Assembly: GCA_002721365.1 (NCBI GenBank)
Contig: PBKC01000054.1
Span: 1-33,141 of the forward strand
Length of the DNA: 33,141 bases
Origin: Rhodospirillaceae bacterium
GTDB lineage: Bacteria; Pseudomonadota; Alphaproteobacteria; GCA-2721365
Reading direction: 5' to 3'
Below are positions 23,229 through 31,819 of the stretch, in pieces; position 1 is the first letter of the stretch, and every line of letters begins with the position of its first letter. Below the pieces are notes generated by a model, which was not told where the DNA came from, ran no database searches, and worked only from the letters and a program-made list of their open reading frames with translations. The translations under genes were made by a program, and so were the position numbers.

Positions 23229-24239
23229 ATGAGATCGATCCAGACCCTGCTCGCTTTCGCCGTTCTCGCCTGTGGCTGGATGGCGCCGGGCTTTGCCGAC
23301 ACCACCCTGCTGAACGTCTCCTACGATCCAACGCGGGAGCTCTACGAAGACTTCAACCGCGCTTTCGCCGAGCATTGGCGGCAGGAGACGGGAGAGGACG
23401 TGACGGTGCGCATGTCCCACGGCGGTTCCGGCAAGCAGGCGCGGGCGGTGATCGACGGCTTGGCCGCCGATGTCGTGACGCTGGCGCTATCGGCCGACAT
23501 CGACGCGATCGCCGAGCATGGCGACGCGGTTCCGGCCGACTGGCAGACGAAGCTCCCGAACGACAGCGCCCCCTACACCTCGACGATCGTCTTCCTGGTG
23601 CGGAAGGGGAACCCCGAGGGGATCCGAGACTGGGACGACCTCGTCCGCGAGGGCATCGAGGTCATCACGCCCAACCCCAAGACGTCGGGCGGCGCGCGCT
23701 GGAACTACCTCGCGGCCTGGGCCTTCGCCGACGAGGCCTATGGCGGCGACGCCGGGAAATCGCGGGACTTCCTCGCCCGCCTCTACCGTAACGTGCCCGT
23801 CCTCGACACCGGTGCCCGCGGATCGACGACCACCTTCGTGCAGCGCGGCATCGGCGACGTCCTGCTCGCCTGGGAGAACGAAGCCTTCCTGGCGATCGAG
23901 GAACTGGGGCCGGACAAATTCGAGATCGTCGTGCCGTCGGTGAGCATCGTTGCGCAGCCGACGGTGGCGGTCGCGGAGGCCAATGCCCGCCGCAACGGCA
24001 CGTTCGAGGTCGCTCGAGCCTATCTCGAATACCTCTACTCGCCGGTCGGGCAGGCCCTCGCCGCCAAGCACTACTACCGGCCGGTATCGCCGGAAGCGGC
24101 AGCGCCCGAAGACCTGGCCCGGTTCCCCGACATCAAGCTGGTGACGGTCGCAGAGAAGTTCGGAAGCTGGGCGAAGGTCCAGGCGAGCGAGTTCGCCGAC
24201 GGCGGCGCCTTCGATCAGATCTTCGCCTCCCGCCGATGA
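23229..24239 (+). CDS. sbp: Periplasmic sulfate-binding protein
   Basis: 336 residues with a signal peptide (1-23, cleaved after GFA). The family signature regions are present: [18 protein letters not shown] at the start of the mature protein, [26 protein letters not shown] (sulfate contacts through Ser and main-chain amides, broken by the hinge), [16 protein letters not shown], and [21 protein letters not shown]. These are diagnostic for Sbp/CysP proteins, which capture sulfate or thiosulfate and pass it to CysTWA. First gene of the operon, preceded by the putative Rrf2 operator. The stop TGA overlaps an upstream-option ATG of the porin gene (ATGA), showing tight coupling. Confidence 0.95.
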   Translation: MRSIQTLLAFAVLACGWMAPGFADTTLLNVSYDPTRELYEDFNRAFAEHWRQETGEDVTVRMSHGGSGKQARAVIDGLAADVVTLALSADIDAIAEHGDAVPADWQTKLPNDSAPYTSTIVFLVRKGNPEGIRDWDDLVREGIEVITPNPKTSGGARWNYLAAWAFADEAYGGDAGKSRDFLARLYRNVPVLDTGARGSTTTFVQRGIGDVLLAWENEAFLAIEELGPDKFEIVVPSVSIVAQPTVAVAEANARRNGTFEVARAYLEYLYSPVGQALAAKHYYRPVSPEAAAPEDLARFPDIKLVTVAEKFGSWAKVQASEFADGGAFDQIFASRR

Positions 24240-24265
24240 CCCGCCAGCCAGGGAGACACCCGACC

Positions 24266-25594
24266 ATGCACGCTCCCCGCACCTTCGGCTGTGCCGCGCT
24301 CATGCTCGCCACCGCGGTCGCACCGGTGCCTCGCGCGCTCGCCCAATCGACGCCCGAGCAGCGCATCGGCCAGCTCGAAAGCGAGATCGCCGCACTCAAG
24401 GATCAGATTCGGAAGATCGAGGAAGACCGAGCCGGCGCCGGCACCGTCCTCGCCCCCGGCCCGCGGTTCGCGAGCGACGACGGCGCTTTCACCTTCCGCC
24501 TGCGCGGACGCGTCGAGATGGACGCCGCCGGCTTCAACGTCCGCGAGGGCAGCCGCGACCTCAACAGCGGCACCGAGCTTCGGCGCGCGCGCCTGGGCAT
24601 GGAAGGAAGCATGTACGAAGACTGGTTCTACCGCCTGGAGGCGGACTTCGCCGGCGCTTCCCGCGACGACCGCGACGGGCAGGAGGTGGACGTCAAGGAC
24701 GCCTTCGTCCGCTACCAACCGGGCTCCGCCTACGTCGTCACCGCCGGCCAGCACAAGACGCCCAACTCGCTGGAGCGGCTGGCGAGCAGCGCCAGCCTCA
24801 CCTTCCTCGAACGCGCCAGCGTGGTCGAGGCGTTCACCGACCGCGCCAACGCCGGCGGCGACTACAAAGTCGGCCTTTCGACAGACGTCTACGGGGAAGC
24901 CTGGACCCTGGCCGCAGGCGTGTTCGGAGAGAACGTGGCGATCACCGGTGCCGGAGGTGCGGACGAGGGCTTCGGCCTTCACGCCCGCGCCACCGCCGTA
25001 CCCGCCAGCTGGGACGACGGGTTCCTGCATCTCGGCGTCTCCGCCTACTGGCGGAGCGCCGGCGGCGCGGGCAACGTCCGTTTCGGCGACCGACCGGAGG
25101 TCCGTGTCGACGGCACCCGGCTGGTGGACACCGGCAACATCGCCGCCGACAGCTACGGCTTCAGCGGCCTCGAAGCCGTTGCTTCGTGGGGACCGGCATC
25201 GCTCCAGTCCGAATATGCGCGGGTATGGGTCGACAGCGGCGCCGGCGGCCGCGATCCCTCGTTCGACGGAGCCTATGTCACGCTGGCCTATTTCCTGACC
25301 GGCGAGACGCTCCCCTACCGGCGCGGCCTCATCGAGGCCGTGAAGCCCCTCGCTCCGTTCGACCCGGCGGCGGGGCAGTGGGGCGCCTTCCAGGTCGCCG
25401 CCCGCTACAGCACCATCGACCTCGACGACGACGGGATCGCCGGCGGCGAGGCCGACAACTGGACCCTCGGCCTCAACTGGTATCTCAACGCCAATCTCAG
25501 GGCGATGCTGAACTATGTGCGCTTCGACACCACGCGGGCGGGCGCGCCGCTGGACGGCGATGCCCTCGCGCTGCGCGTCGGCTTCATCTGGTAG
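24266..25594 (+). CDS. Outer-membrane porin, OprP/OprO-like
   Basis: 442 residues from ATG 24266 (GGGAG upstream); ATG 24236, overlapping the sbp stop, would add ten residues. A signal peptide ends at ALAQ. It is followed by a short coiled coil (TPEQRIGQLESEIAALKDQIRKIEED split), then a beta-barrel: FRLRGRVEMDAAGFNV, ELRRARLGMEGSMYEDWFYRLEADF, VKDAFVRYQPG, and the terminal strand LALRVGFIW ending in an aromatic residue. This is the plan of phosphate-selective porins O and P. Placed between sbp and cysT, it probably provides outer-membrane passage for sulfate or organosulfur compounds; substrate selectivity is inference. Nine bases separate it from cysT. Confidence 0.9.
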   Translation: MHAPRTFGCAALMLATAVAPVPRALAQSTPEQRIGQLESEIAALKDQIRKIEEDRAGAGTVLAPGPRFASDDGAFTFRLRGRVEMDAAGFNVREGSRDLNSGTELRRARLGMEGSMYEDWFYRLEADFAGASRDDRDGQEVDVKDAFVRYQPGSAYVVTAGQHKTPNSLERLASSASLTFLERASVVEAFTDRANAGGDYKVGLSTDVYGEAWTLAAGVFGENVAITGAGGADEGFGLHARATAVPASWDDGFLHLGVSAYWRSAGGAGNVRFGDRPEVRVDGTRLVDTGNIAADSYGFSGLEAVASWGPASLQSEYARVWVDSGAGGRDPSFDGAYVTLAYFLTGETLPYRRGLIEAVKPLAPFDPAAGQWGAFQVAARYSTIDLDDDGIAGGEADNWTLGLNWYLNANLRAMLNYVRFDTTRAGAPLDGDALALRVGFIW

Positions 25595-25603
25595 GGCCGG
25601 ACC

Positions 25604-26452
25604 ATGGTCGAAGCGACGGCCCTCCCGGCCCCCAAGGGAACCGTTCTACCGGGTCTCGGCCTGACCCTCGGAATGACGCTCGCCTATCTCGGCCTGATCG
25701 TCCTCCTGCCGCTGGCGGCGGTCTTCGCGACCGCCGCCGGGATGGGCCTCGACGAGATCCTCCGCCTCCTCATGGACCCGCGCACCCTTGCCGCTCTCCG
25801 CGTCAGTTTCGCCACAGCGCTGCTGGCGGCGGCGATCAACGCCGTGGCCGGGCTCGTCGTCGCCTGGGTGCTGGTCCGCTACGATTTCCCGCTGAAGCGG
25901 CTGGTGGACGGCGTGATCGATCTGCCCTTCGCCCTGCCGACCGCCGTGGCCGGGATCGCCCTCGCCGGCCTCTACGGACCGAACGGCTGGGTCGGCGCGC
26001 CTCTTGCCGAAGCCGGGCTCCGGGTCGCCTACACGCCGGCCGACATCGTCGTCGCCCTGGCCTTCATCGGCCTTCCCTTCGTGGTGCGCACGGTCGAGCC
26101 CGTCCTCGCCGATCTCGACAGAGAGTACGAGGAGGCCGCGGCAACACTCGGCGCCAGCCGCCTTCAGGTCGTCTCGCGGGTGGTGATGCCGGTTCTCCTG
26201 CCGCCGCTCCTCACCGGCTTCGCCCTCGCCTTCGCCCGCGGCGTCGGAGAATACGGCTCGGTGATCTTCATCGCCGGCAACCTCCCATACCTGTCCGAGG
26301 TCGCGCCGCTCCTGATCGTCATCAAGCTCGAGGAATACAACTATGCCGGCGCCACGACGATCGCCGCAGCGATGCTGCTGACTTCGTTCCTGATGCTTCT
26401 CGTGATCAACCTGCTCGGCAACTGGACGAGAAGGCGGGCCGGTCATGTCTGA
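25604..26452 (+). CDS. cysT: Sulfate ABC transporter permease CysT (CysU)
   Basis: 282 residues, six membrane helices. The first is [22 protein letters not shown]; the permease coupling motif is [21 protein letters not shown] at about residues 178-198 (EAA loop), where CysA docks. The motif [20 protein letters not shown] is typical of CysT. The protein forms a heterodimeric inner-membrane channel with CysW. It overlaps cysW by 8 bp (26445-26452), and a weak ribosome-binding site (GGGCCGG) precedes ATG 25604. Confidence 0.95.
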   Translation: MVEATALPAPKGTVLPGLGLTLGMTLAYLGLIVLLPLAAVFATAAGMGLDEILRLLMDPRTLAALRVSFATALLAAAINAVAGLVVAWVLVRYDFPLKRLVDGVIDLPFALPTAVAGIALAGLYGPNGWVGAPLAEAGLRVAYTPADIVVALAFIGLPFVVRTVEPVLADLDREYEEAAATLGASRLQVVSRVVMPVLLPPLLTGFALAFARGVGEYGSVIFIAGNLPYLSEVAPLLIVIKLEEYNYAGATTIAAAMLLTSFLMLLVINLLGNWTRRRAGHV

Positions 26453-27332
26453 CACGCCCCTCACGGCGAAGGCCCCCTTCCCGCCGGCCGTCATCGCCGC
26501 AACGACGCATGAGACGCCGGGCGTCCGCCACGCGCTCACCGCCGTCGCCCTCACCTATCTCGCCCTGTTCCTGCTCCTGCCGCTGGTGATGGTCTTCGCC
26601 GAGGCGCTGCGCGGCGGCCTCGCCGCATACCTCTCGGCCTTGACCGAGCCGGACGCGGTTTCGGCGATCGAGCTCACCCTCCTGGTCGCCGCGATCTCGG
26701 TACCGGCCAACATGCTGTTCGGCCTCGCGGCCGCCTGGGCGATCGCCAAGCACGACTTCCGCGGCAAGACCGTGCTCACCACGCTGATCGACCTGCCGTT
26801 CTCGGTGTCGCCGGTGATCGCAGGCCTGATCTACGTCCTGCTGTTCGGGCTCCACGGCTTTCTCGGCCCCTGGCTCCGGGAGCACGACGTCGAGATCGTC
26901 TTCGCGGTGCCCGGCATCGTCCTCGCCACCGTCTTCGTCACCCTGCCCTTCGTGGCACGCGAGCTGATCCCGCTGATGCAGGAGCAGGGGACCGCCGACG
27001 AGGAGGCGGCCCTGTCGCTGGGAGCGAGCGGCTTCCAGACCTTCCTGCGGGTGACGCTGCCCAACGTCCGCTGGGCCCTGCTCTACGGCGTCCTGCTCTG
27101 CAACGCCCGCGCGATGGGCGAGTTCGGCGCCGTCTCCGTCGTCTCCGGGCATATCCGGGGCTACACCAACACCCTCCCTCTGCATGTCGAGGTGCTCTAC
27201 AATGAGTACAACTTCGTCGCCGCCTTCGCCGTCGCCAGCCTCCTGGCATCGCTCGCGATCGTCACACTCATCGCCAAGAGCTTCCTCCAGTGGTGGTACG
27301 GTGACGCTCTTGCATCCGGACCGAAGCGCTGA
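26445..27332 (+). CDS. cysW: Sulfate ABC transporter permease CysW
   Basis: 295 residues. Six membrane segments start at about residue 27 ([20 protein letters not shown]). The family-specific stretch [22 protein letters not shown] is present. The EAA loop reads [22 protein letters not shown], about residues 185-206. [22 protein letters not shown] is the CysW hallmark near the C-terminus. It overlaps both neighbours and pairs with CysT in the inner membrane. The extra N-terminal 25 residues are polar and probably cytoplasmic. Confidence 0.95.
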   Translation: MSDTPLTAKAPFPPAVIAATTHETPGVRHALTAVALTYLALFLLLPLVMVFAEALRGGLAAYLSALTEPDAVSAIELTLLVAAISVPANMLFGLAAAWAIAKHDFRGKTVLTTLIDLPFSVSPVIAGLIYVLLFGLHGFLGPWLREHDVEIVFAVPGIVLATVFVTLPFVARELIPLMQEQGTADEEAALSLGASGFQTFLRVTLPNVRWALLYGVLLCNARAMGEFGAVSVVSGHIRGYTNTLPLHVEVLYNEYNFVAAFAVASLLASLAIVTLIAKSFLQWWYGDALASGPKR

Positions 27333-28392
27333 CAGCCCCGTCGCGATCAGGATCGACGAGGTCTCGAAGAGCTTCGGCGGCACCCGGGTCCTTGATCGGG
27401 TTTCCATGACCATCGCGCCGGGCCGACTGACGGCTCTGCTGGGCCCTTCGGGCTCGGGAAAGACCACGCTGCTCCGCGTGATCGCCGGGCTCGAGCGGCA
27501 GACGGGCGGGATCGTCGCCTTCGACGGGGTCGATGCGGACCGGCTCACCCTCCGCGATCGCCGGGTCGGCTTCGTCTTCCAGCACTATGCCCTGTTCCGT
27601 CACATGACGGTGTCCGACAACATCGCCTTCGGCCTCCGCGTCCGTCCGCGGCGGGAGCGGCCGGACCGGCAGGCCATCGCCCGCAAGGTCTCCGAGCTTC
27701 TGGAACTGATGCAGCTTCAGGGTCTGGAACGGCGCTTCCCGGCCCAGCTCTCCGGCGGCCAGCGCCAGCGCGTCGCCATCGCCCGCGCGCTGGCGATAGA
27801 GCCGACGGTGCTCCTCCTCGACGAGCCTTTCGGCGCCCTCGACGCGAAGGTGCGGAAAGACCTCCGCCGCTGGCTCCGCGAAGTCTGCGAGCGGGCGCAG
27901 GTCACGACCGTCTTCGTCACCCACGACCAGGAGGAGGCGCTGGAACTCGCCGACGGCATCGCGATCATGAACCGCGGCAGGATCGAGCAGAGCGGATCGC
28001 CGATGGAGGTCTTCGAGGACCCGCGGACACCCTTCGTCTGCGAGTTCCTCGGCAACGTCAACCGCTTCGACTGCACGTATGGCGAGGGATATGTCGAGGT
28101 CTGCGGGGCCCAGTTCCCGGTCGATTGGGGCGGTCGCGGCGCCGGCATCGCCTATATCCGCGCGCACGAGTTCGAGGTGGTGGCGCGCGAGCATGCCGAA
28201 GGCGTCCCGGCGATCGTCGATGCCGTCCACCCGTTCGGCGACGCCGTCGCACTGGAGGTCAGGGTGGAGGATCGGCCGCGGACGGTGGCGGTCTCGATAT
28301 CGCGGGAACTCTGGGAGCTCGGAGAGATCCGCAAGGGCGACGGCATCCTGGTACGGCCGAACAACGTCCGGGTGTTCCGGGCGGCGTCTTAG
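27301..28392 (+). CDS. cysA: Sulfate ABC transporter ATP-binding protein CysA
   Basis: 363 residues if started at GTG 27301 (GGTGG upstream), which overlaps cysW by 32 bp. The frame is open further upstream but inside cysW. Walker A is GPSGSGKTT at residues 48-56; the signature is LSGGQRQR; Walker B is [12 protein letters not shown]; the H-loop is VTHDQEE. The C-terminal part (from about residue 245, NVNRFDC onward) is the regulatory TOBE domain of the CysA/MalK group. It powers sulfate import through CysTW. No terminator with a T-run follows; a long-loop inverted repeat lies just after the stop. Confidence 0.95.
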   Translation: MTLLHPDRSADSPVAIRIDEVSKSFGGTRVLDRVSMTIAPGRLTALLGPSGSGKTTLLRVIAGLERQTGGIVAFDGVDADRLTLRDRRVGFVFQHYALFRHMTVSDNIAFGLRVRPRRERPDRQAIARKVSELLELMQLQGLERRFPAQLSGGQRQRVAIARALAIEPTVLLLDEPFGALDAKVRKDLRRWLREVCERAQVTTVFVTHDQEEALELADGIAIMNRGRIEQSGSPMEVFEDPRTPFVCEFLGNVNRFDCTYGEGYVEVCGAQFPVDWGGRGAGIAYIRAHEFEVVAREHAEGVPAIVDAVHPFGDAVALEVRVEDRPRTVAVSISRELWELGEIRKGDGILVRPNNVRVFRAAS

Positions 28393-28393
28393 A

Positions 28394-28432
28394 GCGCGAT
28401 CGCCCAGCCGGAACGGCGTGAGACGATCGCGC
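28394..28432. repeat. Inverted repeat between cysA and the prophage genes
   Basis: GCGCGATCG (28394-28402) and CGATCGCGC (28424-28432), 9-bp arms with a 21-nt loop, lying between the convergent ends of cysA and the holin gene. It may act as a bidirectional transcription end, or simply mark the boundary of the phage-derived segment. No T-run is present. Confidence 0.5.
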
Positions 28433-28448
28433 CCCTGGGCGAGAGTCC

Positions 28449-28871
28449 TCAGCTTGCCCCGCCCTTCCACTTGTCGAAGCTGCGGCTGGCCGAGTAGCCG
28501 AGATAACCGGCACCGAACAGCCACCACAGGTCGTCGGGGATGGCGGCGAAGAGCTGACCCACATTGACCGCCGCCTCGGCCACCTCGTTCGGCCACCAGA
28601 TGGAGAGCACGCCGCCGACGAAGCAGAGACCGATCACCCCGTACATCACATAGAGGAAGGTCGGGCGGGCCCGGCTAGTCCACGGGTCGGGGCTCTGGCC
28701 TTCCGCCAAGATCGCCGACAGGGCGACCTCCGTTTCCCTGAGCTTTCCCTGGTTCTCGGCCTCGAGGAGCTTGAGCTTGGCGGCTTCCCGCTCGGCGGGA
28801 TCTGGAAAGATGGCGTCGAAGGCCTTGCCGATCAGCGGCATGGCGGCGCCGATCAGGGCTGGGATAGGCAT
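28449..28871 (-). CDS. 3-TM holin (gene-transfer-agent release type)
   Basis: 140 residues. An N-terminal part (PALIGAAMPLIGKAFDAIFPD) and a charged helix (AEREAAKLKLLEAENQGKL) precede two strong membrane segments: PTFLYVMYGVIGLCFVGGVL (about 70-90) and the stretch ending LWWLFGAGYLGYSASRSFDKW (about 113-134). The layout and the SRARPTFLYVMYGV motif match 'holin of 3TMs, for gene-transfer release'. It follows the cell-wall hydrolase by one base, forming a lysis pair. It would form inner-membrane holes at the end of a phage or gene-transfer-agent cycle. Confidence 0.85.
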   Translation of the reverse strand: MPIPALIGAAMPLIGKAFDAIFPDPAEREAAKLKLLEAENQGKLRETEVALSAILAEGQSPDPWTSRARPTFLYVMYGVIGLCFVGGVLSIWWPNEVAEAAVNVGQLFAAIPDDLWWLFGAGYLGYSASRSFDKWKGGAS

Positions 28872-28872
28872 T

Positions 28873-29286
28873 CTAGAGCCTCATGAAGACGTGGTTGCCG
28901 ATCATCGCGGTGACCCGGTCGGGGTCGAACCAGAACGGTGTCTGGCCCTTCTCCATCAGATGCCGGGCGAAATAGTGGTTGGCGCCTTCGGTCGGATCGT
29001 CGGGCTCGGCGAGCGCCGTCGCGGCGGCGACCCTGGCCAGCAGGAAGGCGGCATCTTCATAGCCGACCTTGAGCAGGAGCCGCCGGTTCGGGTCGTCGGC
29101 GTTCCAGCACGAGAACTGCGCGCGCTGGCGGCAGACGGCCCCCAAAGAGGCCGGCCAGCGCCCGTCATCCGCCCGGTTGCGAACGACATGGGCGACGGCC
29201 CGCATGCCCTCGAACCCCTCGCCGCGGGCCTCGCCCCACAGCGTGCGTTCCAGGATGTCGAGATCGGATGCAGTCGGAATCTGCAT
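28873..29286 (-). CDS. Cell-wall hydrolase, SleB-like (phage endolysin)
   Basis: 137 residues, the bare catalytic domain without signal peptide. Motifs: LERTLWGEARGEGFEGMRAV (catalytic Glu in GEARGE at about residues 18-23), VAHVVRNRADDGRWP, CRQRAQFSCWNADDPN, and GANHYFARHL, all typical of the Hydrolase_2 family. It should cleave the glycan strand of peptidoglycan once the adjacent holin releases it. ATG 29286 has GAGGAGA upstream. It lies between a small coiled-coil gene and the holin in the lysis module. Confidence 0.9.
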   Translation of the reverse strand: MQIPTASDLDILERTLWGEARGEGFEGMRAVAHVVRNRADDGRWPASLGAVCRQRAQFSCWNADDPNRRLLLKVGYEDAAFLLARVAAATALAEPDDPTEGANHYFARHLMEKGQTPFWFDPDRVTAMIGNHVFMRL

Positions 29287-29303
29287 GGTCTTGGTCTCCT
29301 CGG

Positions 29304-29564
29304 TCAGGATTTGTCGGCTTTTTCGGCAAGCCTGTCGTCCAGGCGTTCGAGGCGGCGCTCGATCCGGGCGAGCCCGTCGAGCATGGCTGCCTCACTCCGC
29401 ATCACCCGCTCCTCGATCGCGGTCTGACGGACCTCGACGACGTCGAGCCGGGCCGAGATGTGGAAGGCGTAGGCGAGGGCGGCGGCGAGCACCGTCACGG
29501 TGCTGAGCAGATGCCCGGCATCGATCCGGCGATCGATGGTCCAGGCGAATCGTTGGTCGGACAC
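29304..29564 (-). CDS. Small membrane-anchored coiled-coil phage protein
   Basis: 86 residues from GTG 29564 (GGGAGAG upstream). One membrane helix (about residues 16-36, AGHLLSTVTVLAAALAYAF) is followed by a long charged coiled coil (RQTAIEERVMRSEAAML, LARIERRLERLDDRLAEK). It is the first gene of the lysis module, 17 nt before the hydrolase. The shape suits a spanin-like, holin-regulator or anti-holin role, but no family was recognised. Confidence 0.65.
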   Translation of the reverse strand: MSDQRFAWTIDRRIDAGHLLSTVTVLAAALAYAFHISARLDVVEVRQTAIEERVMRSEAAMLDGLARIERRLERLDDRLAEKADKS

Positions 29565-29591
29565 AGGACGCTCTCCCTGGGTGGAGGCATG

Positions 29592-29613
29592 AAAAAACCC
29601 GCCGGAAGGCGGG
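29592..29613 (-). terminator. Rho-independent terminator inside the prophage
   Basis: On the minus strand CCCGCC-TTCC-GGCGGG is followed by TTTTTT (29592-29597). A UUCC tetraloop and six T residues make it a strong terminator. It separates the tail-fibre transcript from the lysis genes, which therefore need their own promoter or antitermination. Confidence 0.92.
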
Positions 29614-29642
29614 CTGCGATGAGCGGCGAATTTCAGGGTGGT

Positions 29643-29954
29643 TCAGGGGCCGCGGATTTCGAGCCGGTCCTCGGCATCCGTGAATTCGGCGAAACGCTGC
29701 TTCAGCACGCCATAGAGGTCGGCGAGGCGCGGAGCGTCGGTGCCGATCACGGCGACTTCGTCCCCCTGCACCACCAGATCCTCTCGGAACCGGGTGACCG
29801 GCCCCTTGCCCGCCCGCCGCAACGCTTCGTTCGCATAGCCGTGGATCACCGCGGTGATCCCCGGCGTAATGCGATCGACGATCACATGGGTGATGCGCCA
29901 GTAGTCGACGGTGAGCCCGGACTCGTTGAGCTCGATGGCCTTGTTGAGCGCCAT
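29643..29954 (-). CDS. Small phage protein, function unknown
   Basis: 103 residues from ATG 29954, with an ideal ribosome-binding site (AAGGAG). It starts MALNKAIELNESGLTVDYWRI and contains ITPGITAVIHGYANEALRRAG and FTDAEDRLEIRGP. No signal peptide or membrane helix. Mixed alpha/beta composition; small proteins of this start (ALNKAIELNESGL) are seen beside tail-fibre genes and may be fibre-assembly or virion proteins. It lies 16 nt after the tail fibre gene. Confidence 0.7.
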   Translation of the reverse strand: MALNKAIELNESGLTVDYWRITHVIVDRITPGITAVIHGYANEALRRAGKGPVTRFREDLVVQGDEVAVIGTDAPRLADLYGVLKQRFAEFTDAEDRLEIRGP

Positions 29955-29970
29955 GTCTGTTCTCCTTCTG

Positions 29971-31740
29971 TCACGAAACCACGGCGAGCTTGCGCGTCGT
30001 GCCGCCGGCGTCCCGGATCGTCACGTAGCCGGTGACGGACTCCCCGCCGATGGCCGTGTGCCCGCCGAAACGGACCAGCCCGCTTCCCTTGGGGGTGAGC
30101 AGGAGGTCTATATTCGTATCGACCCCGGCCGCGCAGAAGGACGTGCCGGAGCCGGTCGCGCCTCCCTTGGCCATGGCGTAGTTGACGGCGCTCCACGCGT
30201 GCTCGACTCGGAACTGCTCCGAACCGCTGAAGCCGTTGGTATAGAAGCTATGGTGGGCAGCGCCCGATGCCCCGCGCCGCACCTCGTTGGGCTCGATGCC
30301 CCAGAACCCATTGCTGCGGATACGAAAAGTCTCGCCGAGGCCGCCGTCGACATGGACCAAGCCCGTGCCTTTCGGCGTAAGGTCGATGCCGATGTCGGTG
30401 TCCGAGCCCTCAGCCGCCAACGACACCTCGTTGCCGCTGGTGCTTCCCCTCGCGACGATGCGGTTGGCTGCTCCGGCCACGGCCGACACCTGAAACTGAA
30501 GGACACCGCCGGCGGCGAATCCCAATATGTCCGCCGCTGGGAAATAGAGGCCCGTGTCGGTGTCGGACGACGCCGTCAAAGCCGGCGCCGCGGCGGAGCC
30601 CGCCGGCAGCTTCTGGACTCCGGTGAACAGATTGCCGGCCAGGGTCGCACCGTTGATCAGCGACAGCACCTCGGCTGCGGTCAGCGCGGCGACATTGCCC
30701 GTCGCCTTGCGGCCGACGATCCGCGACGCCGGCACCGACAGCATTTCGGCACTGCCACCCGACCGTCCCACGGCGAGCGCGTTGTCGACCGCCGGTGCGA
30801 CCGTCGCCACCACCCGCCACCCGGCGCCATCGCCGATCAGGACAGCCCCGAAGCCGGGCTTCAGGACGTAGCTTGCGGCGCCGTCGATCTCCTCGCTGCC
30901 ATCCGAGTCGAATGTCGCGTCGTCGCTGCTGCTCGCATTGCGGACCGCGAACCAGAGCCCGGGGGTAACGGCCGGCAGCGCGACGATCTGAGGAGCGGAC
31001 GGGTCGAGAACCACCATCCCCTGCTCGGACGCGGCGAGGGTTGCGCTCGTCGCCGTCTTGGTGACGACCGCGAGACCGGGAACGGCGTCGGCGATGATCG
31101 TCCAGTCGTCTGCCGAGCCGCTGCCCGTCGCCGACACGACGTCGACCGAGAGCTTCCAGAAGACATCGTCGAACAGGGCATCGAGCGCGTAGCCGGTGAT
31201 GGTGCCGACCATTCTTCGCGTGCCGCCGCTATCCACGGTCACCACGCGGTCGCCGGTGGCGAACATCTGCGACGGCGGCACGGCAAACGTCTTGCTCCCC
31301 GTTTCCGCCGTCACCGAGGTCCGCGACCGCGCCCTCGGGCTGCCGGTGATCGGCTTCCACCTGGGCGTCGCCAGACCGGCGTCTGCCTCGAAGGACGCGG
31401 CGCTGGTATGGGCCGCCTGGCACACGTAACCGGCGCCGAAATAGGTGACGATGTCGTTCAGCGCGTAAGCCGTCGCCGTCGCCCATTCGCCGCGCAGGTT
31501 GAAGGTCGCGACCGGCATGGTATGGGAGCCGAAGTCACTGCCCTGATCGCCGGTGACGGTCATCTGTCCGGCGGTCACCGTGATGCTGCCGATGGATTCG
31601 CCCGTGAAGGCGACCGCCTGCAGCGCCTCAACCGCCTCCATCAGGTTCAGGAAATTGGTGTCGACCTCGGCCGGCGTCAGGTTGGAGCCCTTCCCCGGAT
31701 TACCACCGGTGTCGTTGCGAAAAGTGATCGAGACGGTCAT
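29971..31740 (-). CDS. Phage tail fibre/adhesin-like protein
   Basis: 589 residues from ATG 31740 (AAGGAA upstream); TTG 31746 is in frame but less likely. The N-terminus (TVSITFRNDTGGNPGKGSNL, EVDTNFLNLMEAVEAL) is the classic start of phage tail-fibre proteins that attach to the baseplate. At about 85-125, GEWATATAYALNDIVTYFGA followed by YVCQAAHTS looks like a carbohydrate-binding module. The C-terminal half has repeated motifs such as DIGIDLTPKGTGLVHVDG and NIDLLLTPKGSGLVRFGG, expected to build a trimeric fibre. It should bind the host-cell surface and set host range. Confidence 0.85.
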   Translation of the reverse strand: MTVSITFRNDTGGNPGKGSNLTPAEVDTNFLNLMEAVEALQAVAFTGESIGSITVTAGQMTVTGDQGSDFGSHTMPVATFNLRGEWATATAYALNDIVTYFGAGYVCQAAHTSAASFEADAGLATPRWKPITGSPRARSRTSVTAETGSKTFAVPPSQMFATGDRVVTVDSGGTRRMVGTITGYALDALFDDVFWKLSVDVVSATGSGSADDWTIIADAVPGLAVVTKTATSATLAASEQGMVVLDPSAPQIVALPAVTPGLWFAVRNASSSDDATFDSDGSEEIDGAASYVLKPGFGAVLIGDGAGWRVVATVAPAVDNALAVGRSGGSAEMLSVPASRIVGRKATGNVAALTAAEVLSLINGATLAGNLFTGVQKLPAGSAAAPALTASSDTDTGLYFPAADILGFAAGGVLQFQVSAVAGAANRIVARGSTSGNEVSLAAEGSDTDIGIDLTPKGTGLVHVDGGLGETFRIRSNGFWGIEPNEVRRGASGAAHHSFYTNGFSGSEQFRVEHAWSAVNYAMAKGGATGSGTSFCAAGVDTNIDLLLTPKGSGLVRFGGHTAIGGESVTGYVTIRDAGGTTRKLAVVS

Positions 31741-31766
31741 GGGCAAGATTCCTTGTTCCAGGCGTC

Positions 31767-31800
31767 GTCATCGCGAGGCCCGAAGGGCCGCGGCGATCCA
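31767..31800. repeat. Half copy of the GTCATCGCGAG palindromic repeat
   Basis: GTCATCGCGAGGCCCGAAGG then GCCGCGGCGATCCA, almost identical to 1521-1554 (one T/C difference at the GCCGTGG/GCCGCGG position). It carries the nested hairpin GGCCC-GAA-GGGCC, but the second arm of the long palindrome is missing. It lies between two prophage genes. Confidence 0.7.
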
Positions 31801-31819
31801 TCCGGACGACAGGCGAGGA

